From the NCBI GenBank assembly GCA_003427395.1, contig BFEA01000258.1, positions 1,102,973 to 1,150,162 of the forward strand: DNA of 47,190 nt. Reading direction: 5' to 3'. This DNA is from Chara braunii. Lineage: Eukaryota; Streptophyta; Charophyceae; Charales; Characeae. Of the stretch, positions 1 through 10,699 are shown one piece after another. The notes below the pieces were generated by a model, which saw nothing but the letters and a program-made list of their open reading frames with translations, searched no databases and was not told where the DNA came from. Positions within the stretch are counted from its first letter, which is position 1; each line of letters starts with the position of its first letter. Both the position numbers and the translations under genes were made by a program.

Positions 1-549
1 AACCTGATTATTTACATGGGTAAAATGCTTCCATAACCAATACCGTAAGGGACGTGGGACCCAATTTCGACCAGGTGTTGCTCCCCACTAATAAACTGAA
101 GCTGTGTTAAAAAACAAAAAAAATATTTACCACTAATTGATAAGCTGGAAACGGAAGGGAAGAAAGGTGAGCTATATCCTTATATTCTATAACACAAACT
201 GGCCTCAAGATATTCCTGACACATGTTAGCTTTTGTGTCAATTAAGACCAGCCATAGATAGGGGAGTAGCCCTCCCAGCACCTCCCATCACCCTCAAAGA
301 ATCATTACGTGCAAGCTTCTCCAGGTACGCTATGCGATCCTCTACCCTAGAGCACAAACTTTATTTCCAAAGAGAATAGTTCTTGCTTCCGGGTCACATC
401 AATTTTTAGCTTTCTCTTCTTTTGTACTTGCTTCGTCGTTTTAGAGAAGGATATATCCGGTTTTTTTTTTTGCTACTATGCTTTTTGGCACTTGGCCATC
501 GGATAATGTGGCCGTAGGCTCGCTAGCTAGATAAAGATTAATCACTACA
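1..549. other. A/T-rich stretch, no recognised gene
   Basis: No open frame of note. A poly-T run lies at 461-471. The last part may belong to the same mitochondrial-derived insertion that starts clearly at 550, but I could not identify a gene or tRNA in it. Confidence 0.5.
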
Positions 550-669
550 ATGATACTTTTTTTTATTTTTTCAAGCATCGCTTTAGTTTCTGGCGTTATA
601 GTTATACGTGCTANAAACCCAGTTCTTTCCGTTTTATTTCTNATTTTAGTATTTTGTAATACTTATTAA
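550..669 (+). pseudogene. nad6: Mitochondrial nad6 5' fragment (NUMT)
   Basis: The frame from the ATG at 550 gives MILFFIFSSIALVSG, then VIVIRA, NPVLSVLFLI and LVFCNT. This is the conserved first transmembrane region of NADH dehydrogenase subunit 6 of respiratory complex I, as found in plant-type mitochondrial genomes. The full protein is about 200 residues; here similarity ends after 38 residues and a TAA follows at 667-669. A conserved His after NPV appears to be Leu. The sequence is flanked by nuclear-type repeats (36-bp tandem and AC microsatellite from 1108 on), so I read it as mitochondrial DNA inserted in the nucleus. Two ambiguous bases (614, 642) fall inside it. The family call is from recalled conservation, not a search. 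Confidence 0.75.
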
Positions 670-954
670 GAATTTAGGATCTGCAAGAAGACCTATTAGA
701 TCCGTATATCTACCCNAGAGTTTGCGTTCTCTCAACGAAAAAGAAAGACCTCCGCGGATCTTATCNGGAGAAAGGCTCTTGTTCGACTGCGGAATCTGAC
801 TGACCCACTTCGCTGCCTGTAAGGGTTGGTTTCCCTCCCCAGCTACTATAGGGCCTCCGTGTTGCAACCTAAGTTGCTTACATCCCGTGGTTACANATAT
901 CTGAAAGTTGNCACTCGGTGCTCCGCATGAAACAATTTCCTCTACAAGCCTCAT
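664..954 (-). pseudogene. Group II intron maturase-like fragment, mitochondrial-derived
   Basis: A minus-strand frame stays open from about 954 to the nad6 junction. Its C-terminal part reads SFSLRERKL, then GRYTDLIGLLADPKFLI, resembling the N-terminal region of group II intron reverse transcriptase/maturases of plant mitochondria (pattern LIxLxADPxFL). Upstream the frame has CKQLRLQHGGPIVAG and KWVSQIPQSNKSLS, which I cannot place. It ends exactly where the oppositely oriented nad6 fragment begins, so two mitochondrial pieces are joined head to head. Ambiguous bases at 716, 766, 896 and 911 lie inside. It could instead be another organellar ORF; the maturase identity is moderate. Confidence 0.42.
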
Positions 955-1107
955 TANGAGACTCAGGAGCAGGTGGTATAATTACCCCCTCGTCGGAGGT
1001 TACATCAATACAAAAAACAACAAGCATACAGCCAACCAATACTTTTATCACATATGCTGAATTGAGTGCAGAACAGGGTTGCGCTACGCGGGTGGGCAAT
1101 ACTTTGA

Positions 1108-1179
1108 ACTTGGCCAATGGACAACGTTTGTGATCGTCTACATACTTGGCCACTGGACAACGCCTGTGATAGTTTACGT
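1108..1179. repeat. 36-bp tandem repeat, two copies
   Basis: Units at 1108-1143 and 1144-1179 both begin ACTTGGCCA and share TGGACAACG and TGTGAT. They differ at several bases. This lies just right of the mitochondrial-derived block. Confidence 0.8.
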
Positions 1180-1240
1180 AGTGTGGCTCCAATAACGCAT
1201 TTTTGTATCCCTCCTACAAGCAATTCCACATTATTTGAGC

Positions 1241-1273
1241 TCTCTCTCTATCTATCTATCTCTCTCTCTCTCT

Positions 1274-1325
<52 letters not shown>
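1241..1325. repeat. Compound (CT/TCTA)n-(AC)n microsatellite
   Basis: A CT and TCTA tract (1241-1273) is followed by an uninterrupted AC run to about 1325. Confidence 0.95.
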
Positions 1326-1328
<3 letters not shown>

Positions 1329-1330
1329 GA

Positions 1331-1640
1331 TTATTAACCGAATAGGATGTGATATGCGTGTCGTTGCACGTGATTTTGCACTTAATTCAACAACGATCAA
1401 CACACACTATTGTATACTCAAACTGCATTACAATGCACAGAGGGATGCAACAACGATTAACACATACAATGCACAGAGGGATGCAACGGTCTTTCTCTCT
1501 CTCTCTCTCTCTCCCCCCCCAACCCCCACTTATTAACTGAATAGGATGTGCAGTGATGGTCATTTTTGCCCATATACAACAACAATCGACACTCACTTTG
1601 TTATTCCAGCTGCATCACATGGCACAATTCTCTCTCTTTC
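1331..1640. repeat. Diverged direct duplication around a CT tract
   Basis: The phrase TTATTAACYGAATAGGATGT occurs at 1331 and 1530, each followed by similar sequence with CAACAAYRATC and CACTC/CACAC. Within the first copy AATGCACAGAGGGATGCAAC is itself repeated (from about 1433 and 1468). A (CT)n run at 1493-1513 separates the copies. Function unknown. Confidence 0.75.
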
Positions 1641-3339
1641 ACACCGACACACAGTCATGCCTCTAGCAGACTACTTTGCCAGATTTACTTGAGGGTGCAA
1701 TTCTCTCTCACTCTCTCTCTTTCTCTCTAATACACACACAATCCTAACTCTGACAGACTGACAGATTCACTATCATTCTTTCTTGTCAATAATTTATATC
1801 AGAAGTCTGCTATAATTGCAGGATTCAATACCATCCTACCCGCCCTCGCCCTATTTCTACTTTGTCTAATTATGACCCTTTAATGGTTCTCTCGAAGTAC
1901 AAATTATGGCCAAATTAAAAACTTATGCTGGGTAAAAGTGACCTCCATTGCAGTGGTGGTCGAACACTTTATTTTGTTTTCCTTTTTTTTTTCCATTCAA
2001 GGAAAGTTTAGTGATTGGCCTTTGTCTAACTGCTGTAGGTAGTAGGTTGCTTTGAATTCTTATAGCCATTGGTTGGTTTTCCAATTCTTTATTTATGTGG
2101 GATCACAAACACTAAATAGGTAATTGAGAAATTGCAGATGACTGTTAATTATGGATTTCTCTTGATAATTTCATATGCATGACTCGCCTGATTTATGCTG
2201 ATGCTGGAATGATGTACCACCCTTCACTTATCATGGAGAGAGAAAGAGAGCAAGTATGTGAATGAGACATCTGCGATGCGATCGCCAAAATAGACCACCC
2301 CTATTAATTCCCAGATAGAGAGACATTTATACGGACTTTCCCCTTTCTCTCTTTGTCTTTCCTATAGTGAGCTCGTTGTTATCCCTAGGTCTGTCGTCGC
2401 TCCATGTTGGTCACGCGTCCTATGCTTTGAGTGTCGACGCGAAGAGTTCTACGGGCAACACAGATTCTGGTACTGGACTAGCTGCGATGCAAAGTATTAG
2501 GTGAGATGCACTCAAGTGAGGGCGTCTTCCTCGGAGTCCAAGCCTTGCAAGCCCTGTAGGAGGCAAGTGGAAGCCCAACAGGACCCCATATTCACCACAA
2601 ACCGTTCGAGTGCAGGAAAACGAAGGTGACAATGATTACGGGTCAATGCCAAGTGACATTACTAACCCACCCCTAAAAGTCCTACACGTAACTCTTTTCC
2701 CTTTTCCCTCCTGTATCCTTTTAAGCACAGGTGTAATTACTCACATGTCCCTCAAAGTTCGAGTTTCAATTTTTCAGTGAATACATTTTTCCCAAGTCCT
2801 GTATAAGGAATCCCAACAATTAATATTTCAATTTTGACATTGGACTCTAACCCCTTTTCCTCAAATGCTCGGCGCATGCCCAATTTGCGCTTTCAGGCCT
2901 ATCCCTCACTCTGCTCAGGAAATCCTACACGATATGAGGTTGGACATCACACACTAATTTTCTACGAATTATTTCCCACTTGGTTGTACCTACTGCACTT
3001 TGGTGGCTAGAAGGAACGCAAAAGCCTCGCTTTTATGTGTTGTATGTTTGGGAACATGGATTGACCTGCAACATTTTGTTTGCATTATCGTCTGTGTCGT
3101 CCTTTTGGTGACTGATCGCAAAGCACATTAACCCCAATTCCTTTTTTTTAATTCCCCTAAAAAAACCCTACCCACCCTTCCTCTCGTCATTGTTCCCGAC
3201 GCACCCCCACCCCCGCTGTCCTACCCTGGTGTTACACGCTTGAGACCATCACCCATCACCATGCTAGCAGGGTGACCTGACCAGAGAGCGGTGGCAGGCA
3301 CCCGGGCTGAGCGTTATGATACTCTCTCTCCATCTTGTA
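1641..3339. other. Intergenic stretch without recognised gene
   Basis: Contains a CT tract at 1701-1728 and several A/T- and C-rich short runs. Open frames are short and give no recognisable domain. Confidence 0.5.
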
Positions 3340-3660
3340 TCTCGCTCACACATGAACACCCCTTGCTACTTAGAGACTTATGGGTACTATACGCTCCATC
3401 AGTTTTTTCACACACACAAAGACACACCTTGTTGAGAGACGTACGGGACCCACACATAGACACCCCCTGCTGAGCACCACCCATCATGTCGAGACTTACG
3501 GGCAACCCCTTGCTTTGAGACTTATGGCCTCATGGGTACCTTACGCTCTGTCAGTCATCCTCACGCACACCCAAACACTCCCCACTCTAAGATTTACGGG
3601 GAACCCACACTGCTACTCATATTCTCACACGCATACGAACACCCACTACTTAGCCCTGGT
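3340..3660. repeat. Degenerate tandem array with GAGACTTACGGG motif
   Basis: Phrases like GAGACTTATGGGTAC, GAGACGTACGGGACCCACAC, GAGACTTACGGGCA and AAGATTTACGGGGAACCCAC recur, alternating with CACACAC and AACACCCC. Spacing varies, so it is an old, eroded minisatellite. Confidence 0.65.
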
Positions 3661-4102
3661 TGAAGCTAATTCATAATACAAACCCGTTGCACTGGTCCTT
3701 TATGAGCTAGGTGTGATCAGATTACTATAGGCCTACATGAGGGGATTCAAGGCTCCGAGTGACCCACTGCAATGCGGTTGTTAGGCGTGTTGAACGCCTA
3801 AGTCCACCAATGGTGCGTGCAAAGATCAAATTATGAATCAAGCAGGCCTTCATAGTGAATGAACATTCAAAGTACAAAAAACAAAATTCACATGGAAAGT
3901 TGAACCTTTAGGATGGTTTCTGGCATGTTGGGCATCATTTCTAGATTTCGTGACTGTCTTAAGTGGAAGGGTCACATTTGGAACTACTTTTTGTACCTTT
4001 TTCTTTTTTTATTTTTATTTTTTATAAGTTATAAGTGGGACCAGGCAGGCTACGCCTGCAGGAAATAAAACTTCTTGCTCTTGATCATTCCCTACCCAAA
4101 AA
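3661..4102. other. Stretch without recognised gene
   Basis: No domain or strong repeat seen. A short phrase AAGTGGGACCAGGC near 4033 resembles the ends of the MITEs found after 38 kb. Confidence 0.4.
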
Positions 4103-5120
4103 CAGTGGTGTATCTTCCCATGTCCCAACGGGAGAGTCATTATTTTGCACACAACATTGGTGCATCTCATGTTTTGATGGGAGATTCATGACATTTTGCA
4201 CATTCGGTGAATGTCGGAGGCAAGGGTAGAAAAACAAAATTGGTATGTGTTGAGTGGAGATTCATTCCTATTTTGCACACTTGGTGAGTGTTAGAGCCAA
4301 GGTCCAACGTGGGCATTCCCTTGTTCTAGTGGGGAGATTCATCTCGATTTTGCACATTTGGTGGGCACCGGAGCCAAGGGCCAACGAACCCTGCCGCCCC
4401 CAAGTAAGAAATCATAGTGTGAGCATGCTGTAACTCCCGCACTCAGGATGCTACCCCTAAAGGAAAAACAGCCATGTACCTTCCTGTGCATACCAAAAAG
4501 GAGGGGGGGGCGACCTTCCCAAGAGGGAGAAAGAAACAGCGGTGCATCTTCCCGTGTTCTAGCAGGAGATTCATTCCCATTTTGCACATTTTGTGAGAGT
4601 TGGATCCAAGGCCCAAGGTACCCTGCTGCCCCCAAGTAAACAACCTGCGCTTAGAAAAAAACCTAGCTCAGTGGGTACACCCATGAACTGTTCAAAATAC
4701 AGACCCGTGTTCGAATCCAGATGATGATGGAACCTGTTGATGAGTAAAAGTTGTGAAACCAACTATTTTTGAATTGCCTGCGGCCGGTTAGCTTAATAAT
4801 GTTATCTCAAGGCCATCGCCCTTTTTCTATAAAAAAAAATAAAATAAAATCATAGTGTGAGCATGCCCTAACCCTGTGTACCTTCCCAAGTACAACCAAA
4901 AAGGCAAAAAAAAAAAAAAAAAAAAAAAAGTGGTGCATCTTTCCAGTGTCTCGCGCAACATTTATCCTCATTTTGCACACTCGGTGAGTGCTGGAGCCAA
5001 AACCCAACGGGTTATGGAAAGAAGGGAAAAAAAAACAGCGGTGCATCTTTCAGATTATAAGGAGAGATTCATAGTATTTCATACTCATATTGCACATATG
5101 GTGAGTGTTGGACCCCAATG
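4103..5120 (+). repeat. Array of MITE-1 half-copies
   Basis: At least five segments (about 4105-4215, 4321-4390, 4529-4615, 4929-5003, 5037-5115) share the order GGTGCATCTTYCC, then GGGAGATTCATT, then CATTTTGCACA, then GGTGAGTGTTGGAGCC, and mostly end AAGGCCCAA. The same sequence forms the right half of the complete MITE-1 at 38674-38797, so these are right halves lacking the opposite terminus. A larger unit starting ATCATAGTGTGAGCATGC is repeated at 4410 and 4849, so part of the array arose by duplication of about 440 bp, and a SINE-like element lies between those copies. Confidence 0.7.
4661..4850 (+). mobile_element. tRNA-derived SINE (family S1)
   Basis: A pol III A-box-like TAGCTCAGTGGGTA (4664-4677) and a B-box-like GTTCGAATCC (4709-4718) lie at tRNA spacing. 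A non-tRNA body follows and the unit ends in an A-rich tail (4829-4850). This is the layout of a SINE. A second, minus-strand relic with the same head (TACACCCATGAA then TGTT, AAATAC) is at 22413-22473, so it is a dispersed family. Target-site duplication was not resolved. Confidence 0.7.
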
Positions 5121-5224
5121 CTATGCACGAGCTGACAACAAAGCGGTTTGATATCTCGACGACGCACTGGTGTGTAGTTGTATTCGAACGTCACTCGTGA
5201 GAGGACAGGAAAGCAGTTGACAAC

Positions 5225-5490
5225 AAAGCAGTTCCGTATATTTTGTGTTTTGTGCTGACAGGAAAGCAGTTCCGTATCCTTTAATTTGTCTTTTTTCTTG
5301 TTTCTGCTGACAGCAAAGCAGTTCCGTATCCTTTAATTTGTCTTTTTTTTTGTTTCTGCTGATAGCAAAGCAGTTCCGTATATTTTGTGTTTTGTGCTCA
5401 CAGCAAAGCAGTTTCGTGTATTTTGTCTTTTGTGCTTGCTGCAAAGCAGTTCCGTATACTTTGTCTTTTGTGCTCACTGCAAAGCAGTTC
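5225..5490. repeat. Minisatellite with 38- and 52-bp units
   Basis: AAAGCAGTT recurs at 5225, 5263, 5315, 5367, 5405, 5443 and 5481, giving spacings of 38, 52, 52, 38, 38, 38. The 38-bp unit holds TTCCGTATATTTTGTGTTTT; the 52-bp unit has an extra TTTAATTTGTC and TTTCTGCTGA segment. Open frames here are repeat artefacts. Confidence 0.9.
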
Positions 5491-6061
5491 GGGGTGCATG
5501 TGAGGATCCAGCTCCACAACAAATTTCTCTTCGCCCCGCCCGCTGGCATTTCTCCGACCCTTGCCCCGTGTTCCACCGGTTCCCCCTTGGCCACTGCCCG
5601 TCATCGGTCCCGTGCGGAGCCGCCTAGTTTCTGTTGGGGCCCCACACGAAGACCGCTGTTTGTTTTAGTAGTATAGGGATATTTTTCCCTCAATTTCACC
5701 TTTCTCTATCTACCTACCACTATTCCTAAACCTATCTAGGGGACCCATGCAACCATAACTACCTCTCACAATTAAGGGGATGCATGTTGTCCCCCGCCTG
5801 AATCAGTCGTGGTCAGGGAGTAGGGTGGGGCTGCAGGTGGGGAGGGCGGCTAACGCAAAGACCCAGCATTTTGCAAGTAGTTGCGCCTCCCAACTACTCC
5901 CACAACCCCTATCGAGTAGCAGCAGTAACTATAGCCGACACTATCCCATACACCACACATAACCCACTCACGCTCACACTCACACATGTGTTGGTCATAG
6001 ACCTTACTAATACCAATCAGGGGTATGAAGCGGACTATTACAGTGTGTTGGTACTAAGTGC
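5491..6061. other. Stretch without recognised gene
   Basis: Mixed C-rich and A/T-rich sequence. No domain or notable repeat seen. Confidence 0.45.
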
Positions 6062-6069
6062 GCCACAAG

Positions 6070-6140
6070 CAGACATGGGGCTCGAATCCACAACCTCCTG
6101 AATGCCATTTGCGTGCCTAACCAACCGAGCAAGGCCGCTG
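6070..6140 (-). mobile_element. tRNA-derived SINE head (family S2)
   Basis: On the minus strand an A-box-like TTGCTCGGTTGG (complement of 6121-6132) precedes GGCATTCAGGAGG and a B-box-like GGATTCGAGCCCC (complement of 6077-6089). The same order, including GTGGCATTCAGGAGGT, occurs on the plus strand at 23451-23513. The body and tail of this copy are not clear. Confidence 0.6.
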
Positions 6141-6538
6141 GATACTTCTTTTTTTTCGCTTTTATTTTTTTCCTCAAAATTAAATTTTCATTAAATACTT
6201 TGCAAAGTAGAGCTCGGAGACCTCTACTGTACTCCCGAGCAGAAACATTTTGAAGCATCATTCAATTTAGCTTACAAGCTGAAAGCCTGCGAGTTTTTCG
6301 CTACAGACCTCATGCAGCACTCTCGTTGATGTCGTTCCTACTACTACTATTGTAGTACTTCTATGCCCTATCGGGTATCTGTTTACTGCTAATATTATAC
6401 TTCAAGCGCTAACCTTTAAAATCTATTCTACAATACAACTACCAAAATCCTAGGGATAGGCAAAATCACACCAAATGTATTACAGTATAGGATATGGTAC
6501 AAACGCCTCTTCCTCGTACGCCCTCCTATCCAGGGGGT

Positions 6539-6604
6539 ATAAAAACTGCGGTTCGAAGAGGCTATTCAAAGCATAAAAACTGTAGTTCGAAGAGGCTATT
6601 CAAA
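6539..6604. repeat. 34-bp direct duplication
   Basis: ATAAAAACTG followed by GTTCGAAGAGGCTATTCAAA occurs at 6539-6570 and again at 6573-6604 with two substitutions. Confidence 0.85.
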
Positions 6605-8399
6605 CCAACAAGGGGATAAAACTCCTAACTTGGAGTCTGGACCTTAAAATAAGACCAAGTACCATTTAACACTCCCTCCAACCCTGCAAACCCAACCAAC
6701 TTTCGTCATCCTCCTACGGACGTTTTGACCGAATATTCAACTTTTTCCTAAGTGCTAAGGAGTTATTATATCGACAAGCCCCTTTCCCTTGACGCAATTT
6801 TTGTGAAACCATTGTATGCTAGCGAGTTTGCTCACCACCTTCACAACCTTTATGTTCCAGTTATTTTTTATGACCAACACTATATTATGTTTGGTTTTCA
6901 CTTTAATGGCCATACCAGAGAGGAATTTATTTTTGAACACCAGTAAGTCCTCTCTTCCTAAATCACCCAGGAGATAACCGTTCCGAGTACGTATGCCACA
7001 TGTCCCCATTCCCTGCAACCTTAAGTTTGCAAAAATTTTGTTATGAACATAACCCATTCTTCATGCCAAAAGAATTTCCTGAAGCAAATGCCATCCCAGT
7101 GACTGGCAGTGAGGTTTCCACAACAACCATATGTGTCTTGATAATGGGCACGATAGCTAGGGATGGATGGTAGTCTTAAACGGGCACTTACATCTTCTAC
7201 AATCCACTTTGTTTTTCATGCATCTTCTTTTTAACCGCATGATTGATGGGGTGACCATTAATGAGAGTTGCTACAAGAGGGCAACTAGTTTTTAGGAGGG
7301 TACGTCATGTAAGTCCGACCAAAAGGTTTTCACTAACCTTAACACCTCCACACCTTCTTTCTCGTCACACTAGTCAATCTTTGAGTAACTACGACTGTAA
7401 GAGAATTTTTAATTTTTAACTATTCGTAGCCTAATTTGATCTCATATTCAAATAACCAACATTCGGGGATATACCCCACCTCCACATCGCTGGGTCCAAC
7501 CTAACTTCTCTAATGAATGTTTCCAACACAAACAAAGTACATGACCATTCCCCATTATTCTTTCACGACTCTTTCACCCTTATTTAGACTATATTGCCTT
7601 TTGGGTGTGCAGTGACTACCTCTGGTTGTAGAGAAATTGCTTTTTATTGGTTCATCAATATGAGGTGTCTCACATCTGCGTGTCTTCATTCTTGAAACTT
7701 CCTTCGACCATCGCGTTAAAAACCCACCAATTTTCATACATTGTTAATTTGCATGGTACCAAGTACCTGGTGGATCGGTCTAGTCGTACAACAACTCATT
7801 TCACTCCTCTAGTATCGCAACAATCAATAAGTCTTTCCTCTTATCACTACTAGTTAGCCTGCTTAATTGTTTTTTAAGTTTATGGTTGTAAGCTAGGTGC
7901 TACATATCTCGTCCCACAGGTCTCGAACTCTTAAGATACCTCTTTGAATCTATGTCTTGTTGAAGGATAAGGGTTGGGTATCCATCGATAAGGGAAAACC
8001 TCAAGGGTTGAGGATGTGAGGGTTCTCAAACAACGATTGTTCCAAGACTTCAGTTCTCTTTGTTGGAGCAATCAAACTCTTGGGATTTATCGTTTTTTCA
8101 CTCCTTCATAATATTTTGCCATGAGGTGAATTTTAGTTGGCTCCTAAAAAAGTAGTATAGCATACAACATAACCACACATCCTTGTATCTCGTTAGTTAT
8201 CATTCCCATGTTATGATGTATTCCGCCATTAGCGGTCAATGATCATTCTCTTCAATTCATTTGTGATGACCTTCACCACCCATTGAGCTAATAGGGTCTG
8301 ATTTTGTTTGTCTAAATCTAAAATACATAGGTCACCTACCTTCCTTGGATAACAAATAATCGATTATGTTGCTTTGGAAACGAAACTCCAATTTATTTT
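6605..8399. other. A/T-rich stretch, possible LINE 3' remnant
   Basis: No clear domain. It lies downstream (minus strand) of the non-LTR retrotransposon relic and may hold its eroded 3' part. A minus-strand frame at 6755-7057 (100 codons) has no motif I recognise. Confidence 0.35.
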
Positions 8400-8842
8400 G
8401 CCAAAGAGTTTGATAACCTTAATCAACTGTTTGGACAACAACCTGATTTTTCTTACATACCAAAGTAGTAAAAAAAACAACATTTAAAACCGTTGTTCTC
8501 CCAACAGAGATAAATGAGGAGTTGATCGAGTTGGGCTCCATTTTTATATTTGTTGTAAAATATTATGTTGTAGGATGTAGCATTGAAGAACTTTTTGCAT
8601 TTTTCCAACGCTCCTTTCACACCCAAGTAACATTTGATGACCCTTCGACTATCCTTTTAATGCGTAAGTATTACAATGTTATATCGAGCAGGTAGCAACT
8701 ACACAAACTTGCTTTAGTTTTTCACCGCTTCTAATAGATTGGAGTACTCAGATAGGTATTGCTTCACAGTTGAGAGATGATCAACGGTATTGGCACTCAT
8801 TGTAAACAAGTCGTTCGCTAACGCCTTCACTTTGCATATTTT

Positions 8843-9100
8843 TTATTGCACTGCCAGGATGATGATTTGAGAGTAGGAATTCACATTGCATACCAATACC
8901 TCTAAATGTAACACGAAGATCAAGGGGTCAGAAAAACAACCCTGTCTTAAAGATCTGGATAGAGAGAAGGGTTTGAAAATCTTGTTATTATTAATTATCG
9001 GGGGCTTAGAACTATTGTACAAGCTGGCTACACCTTTGCAAAAATTAAGGTAAAATCCAAGGTGCTTGAGAGTGGTGATGCCATACAGTGATACGCCCAA
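8843..9100 (-). pseudogene. LINE reverse transcriptase core fragment
   Basis: The 85-codon frame contains KPFSLSRSLRQGCFSDPLIF then VLHLEVL. This is the RT motif (S-R-x-x-RQGCPLSPLLFxLxxExL) of non-LTR retrotransposons, with CPLSP changed to CFSDP. It lies 350 bp downstream of the preceding ORF2 block in the same strand, consistent with one element. The frame stops before the catalytic Asp pair. Confidence 0.75.
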
Positions 9101-9454
9101 TTAACTCTATCGTACGCCTTCTCTAAATAATGAGGAGTACCGCCAAATATAGATTACTCTTATGGATAATTCAAGTGATTCCAAGGTTGTACTACGTTAT
9201 CAAATATGAACCTATCTTAAACGAGAGTCGTCTGATCTCTATCTATAAGATAAATGAGGAAAAACGTCAATCTTTACTAGTATTTTGTATGCGACCTTAA
9301 GGACGGAGATAGGTTTCTAATTTCTTATGTTTGCTTTGTTTTTTTTCGTGTCGAGGAAAAATATAATCTCATAGGACATTTGAAGAGAGATCGTCTCCCA
9401 CTGAAGGGTGATATTGTACATTTCTAATACTATTAGATCGATTGCTAGGATTCC

Positions 9455-10024
9455 TTAGTGGCGCACATAAAATTTTATAAATAGATCATCCTTCCGAATG
9501 ACTTCCTCTTTAGCCATCTTGTTTGCTGCTTGTTTTATCTCTACCATCGATATCAGTGGCTCCATCTTCTGTTTATCCGGTGGCTTAACCCCGGTTTTCA
9601 AGTTCGAACAATTATGTAGCGAATCTGTAGACAGATCTTTGTGCAGTAGTTTGTGAGGCCTCCTGGTTGTGAGTATATCTTTGAAGTACAATATTGCATG
9701 GTCACACATTTCCTGAAGAAAGTCCTCAGGTCTAGCATCTGGTATGAACGAATGTTGAAGCGACTTCATCGATTGGGTCGACGATTTCATAGTCAATCTT
9801 TGAAAGTCTTCTCGAGTCATCCTATCGTACAGTACGAGGTTCTTAACCCTTAGCCTTCTCACCCATTCCTCTGATTTCGTAACTCGTATCTCATCCCACT
9901 CTGCTATAATTTTTGCTCGCTCTTCTATCCTAACCGAAACTGAAATCGGGTGCAGGTTCACCCTTTCTTCCATTTTTTTCAATCTATCCCTGATCATTTT
10001 TGCCTCTTCGTTCCTTTTGGTCAT
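9455..10024 (-). pseudogene. LINE ORF2 fragment, region before the RT domain
   Basis: A 189-codon open frame. It starts with a charged helical stretch (MTKRNEEAKMIRDRL), continues through DHAILYFKDILTTRRP, similar to the VxxYFxxLFT region of LINE ORF2 proteins, and ends with MEPLISMVEIKQAANKMAKE followed by KDDLFIKFY. The last part matches the conserved L-T-x-x-E-I-x-x-A-x-x-x-M...DGxPxEFY block that opens the LINE reverse transcriptase. In intact elements this block reads PGPDG; here it is degraded. The start codon is simply the first Met of the open stretch and need not be a true start. Confidence 0.65.
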
Positions 10025-10030
10025 TTAGAT

Positions 10031-10639
10031 TATGAAAAACACGCTAAGCATGTTGGATGTAATAGCGTGGTTAGTTTCTCACAATTTTCTGCTAACTTGA
10101 AAGCGGTGTTTGTTGAATTTTTAGTTTTTTCGTAATTTACTGACCCAGTCCACGATAACAGGATCCTTAAGGTTGTGAGTATTTAATGCATAATACTTTT
10201 TACCCCTCTCCAATGTAGTCAACAGTTTAAAAAAAAATGAGGATCGAATTGTGTTCCGAAATCAACTCTGGTATAACTTTCATTTTTTATTTTTTTATTT
10301 ACTTATTAAAAAACTTTAATTTTTAGTAAGGTATGGTTCCACTCTAGACTGACCATAAAAAAATTCAATCTTCTATGACATACTGTTGTCCTCCATCTTT
10401 GGCTCTAGTGTTTTTCCCACACTCAAGATGACGGTGACTTGTGCGTCAATTTTTTACCTCCCAGATTTTGATCGCCTCTTCATAGTCACCACAGTTCCGT
10501 AAGATTTTGCAGTAGGAGTTGTATTTCCTCAGATGTTTCTCACTCCTCCTCATTCCTCTTATCCCCTCATTTTTCACTTTCCCCCCTTTCCAGCTAATAC
10601 TGCATCTCGATTGACGTCTATGCTTCCACAATTTCCCTC
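10031..10639. other. Boundary region between LINE and Ty3 relics
   Basis: A/T-rich, with a minus-strand frame at 10446-10631 that I cannot assign. The exact ends of the two neighbouring elements are not visible. Confidence 0.35.
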
Positions 10640-10699
10640 CATTGATAGTCGTCCGTCACTTACTCTCCGACCGTCGGGGAGGATGAGACTATCAAGGCT

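Larger units (their letters stand above)
8400..10030 (-). mobile_element. Non-LTR (LINE) retrotransposon relic
   Basis: Read on the minus strand the order is linker before reverse transcriptase (10024-9455), reverse transcriptase core (about 9100-8843), then the motif VGRTTVLNVVFF (about 8480-8530), which matches the xGRxxxLNxVL signature after the RT core in plant LINE ORF2 proteins. Stops and frame changes separate the parts. The FADD catalytic motif expected shortly after 8843 is not recognisable. No endonuclease, ORF1 or poly-A tail was found, so both ends are uncertain. Inactive. Confidence 0.7.
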
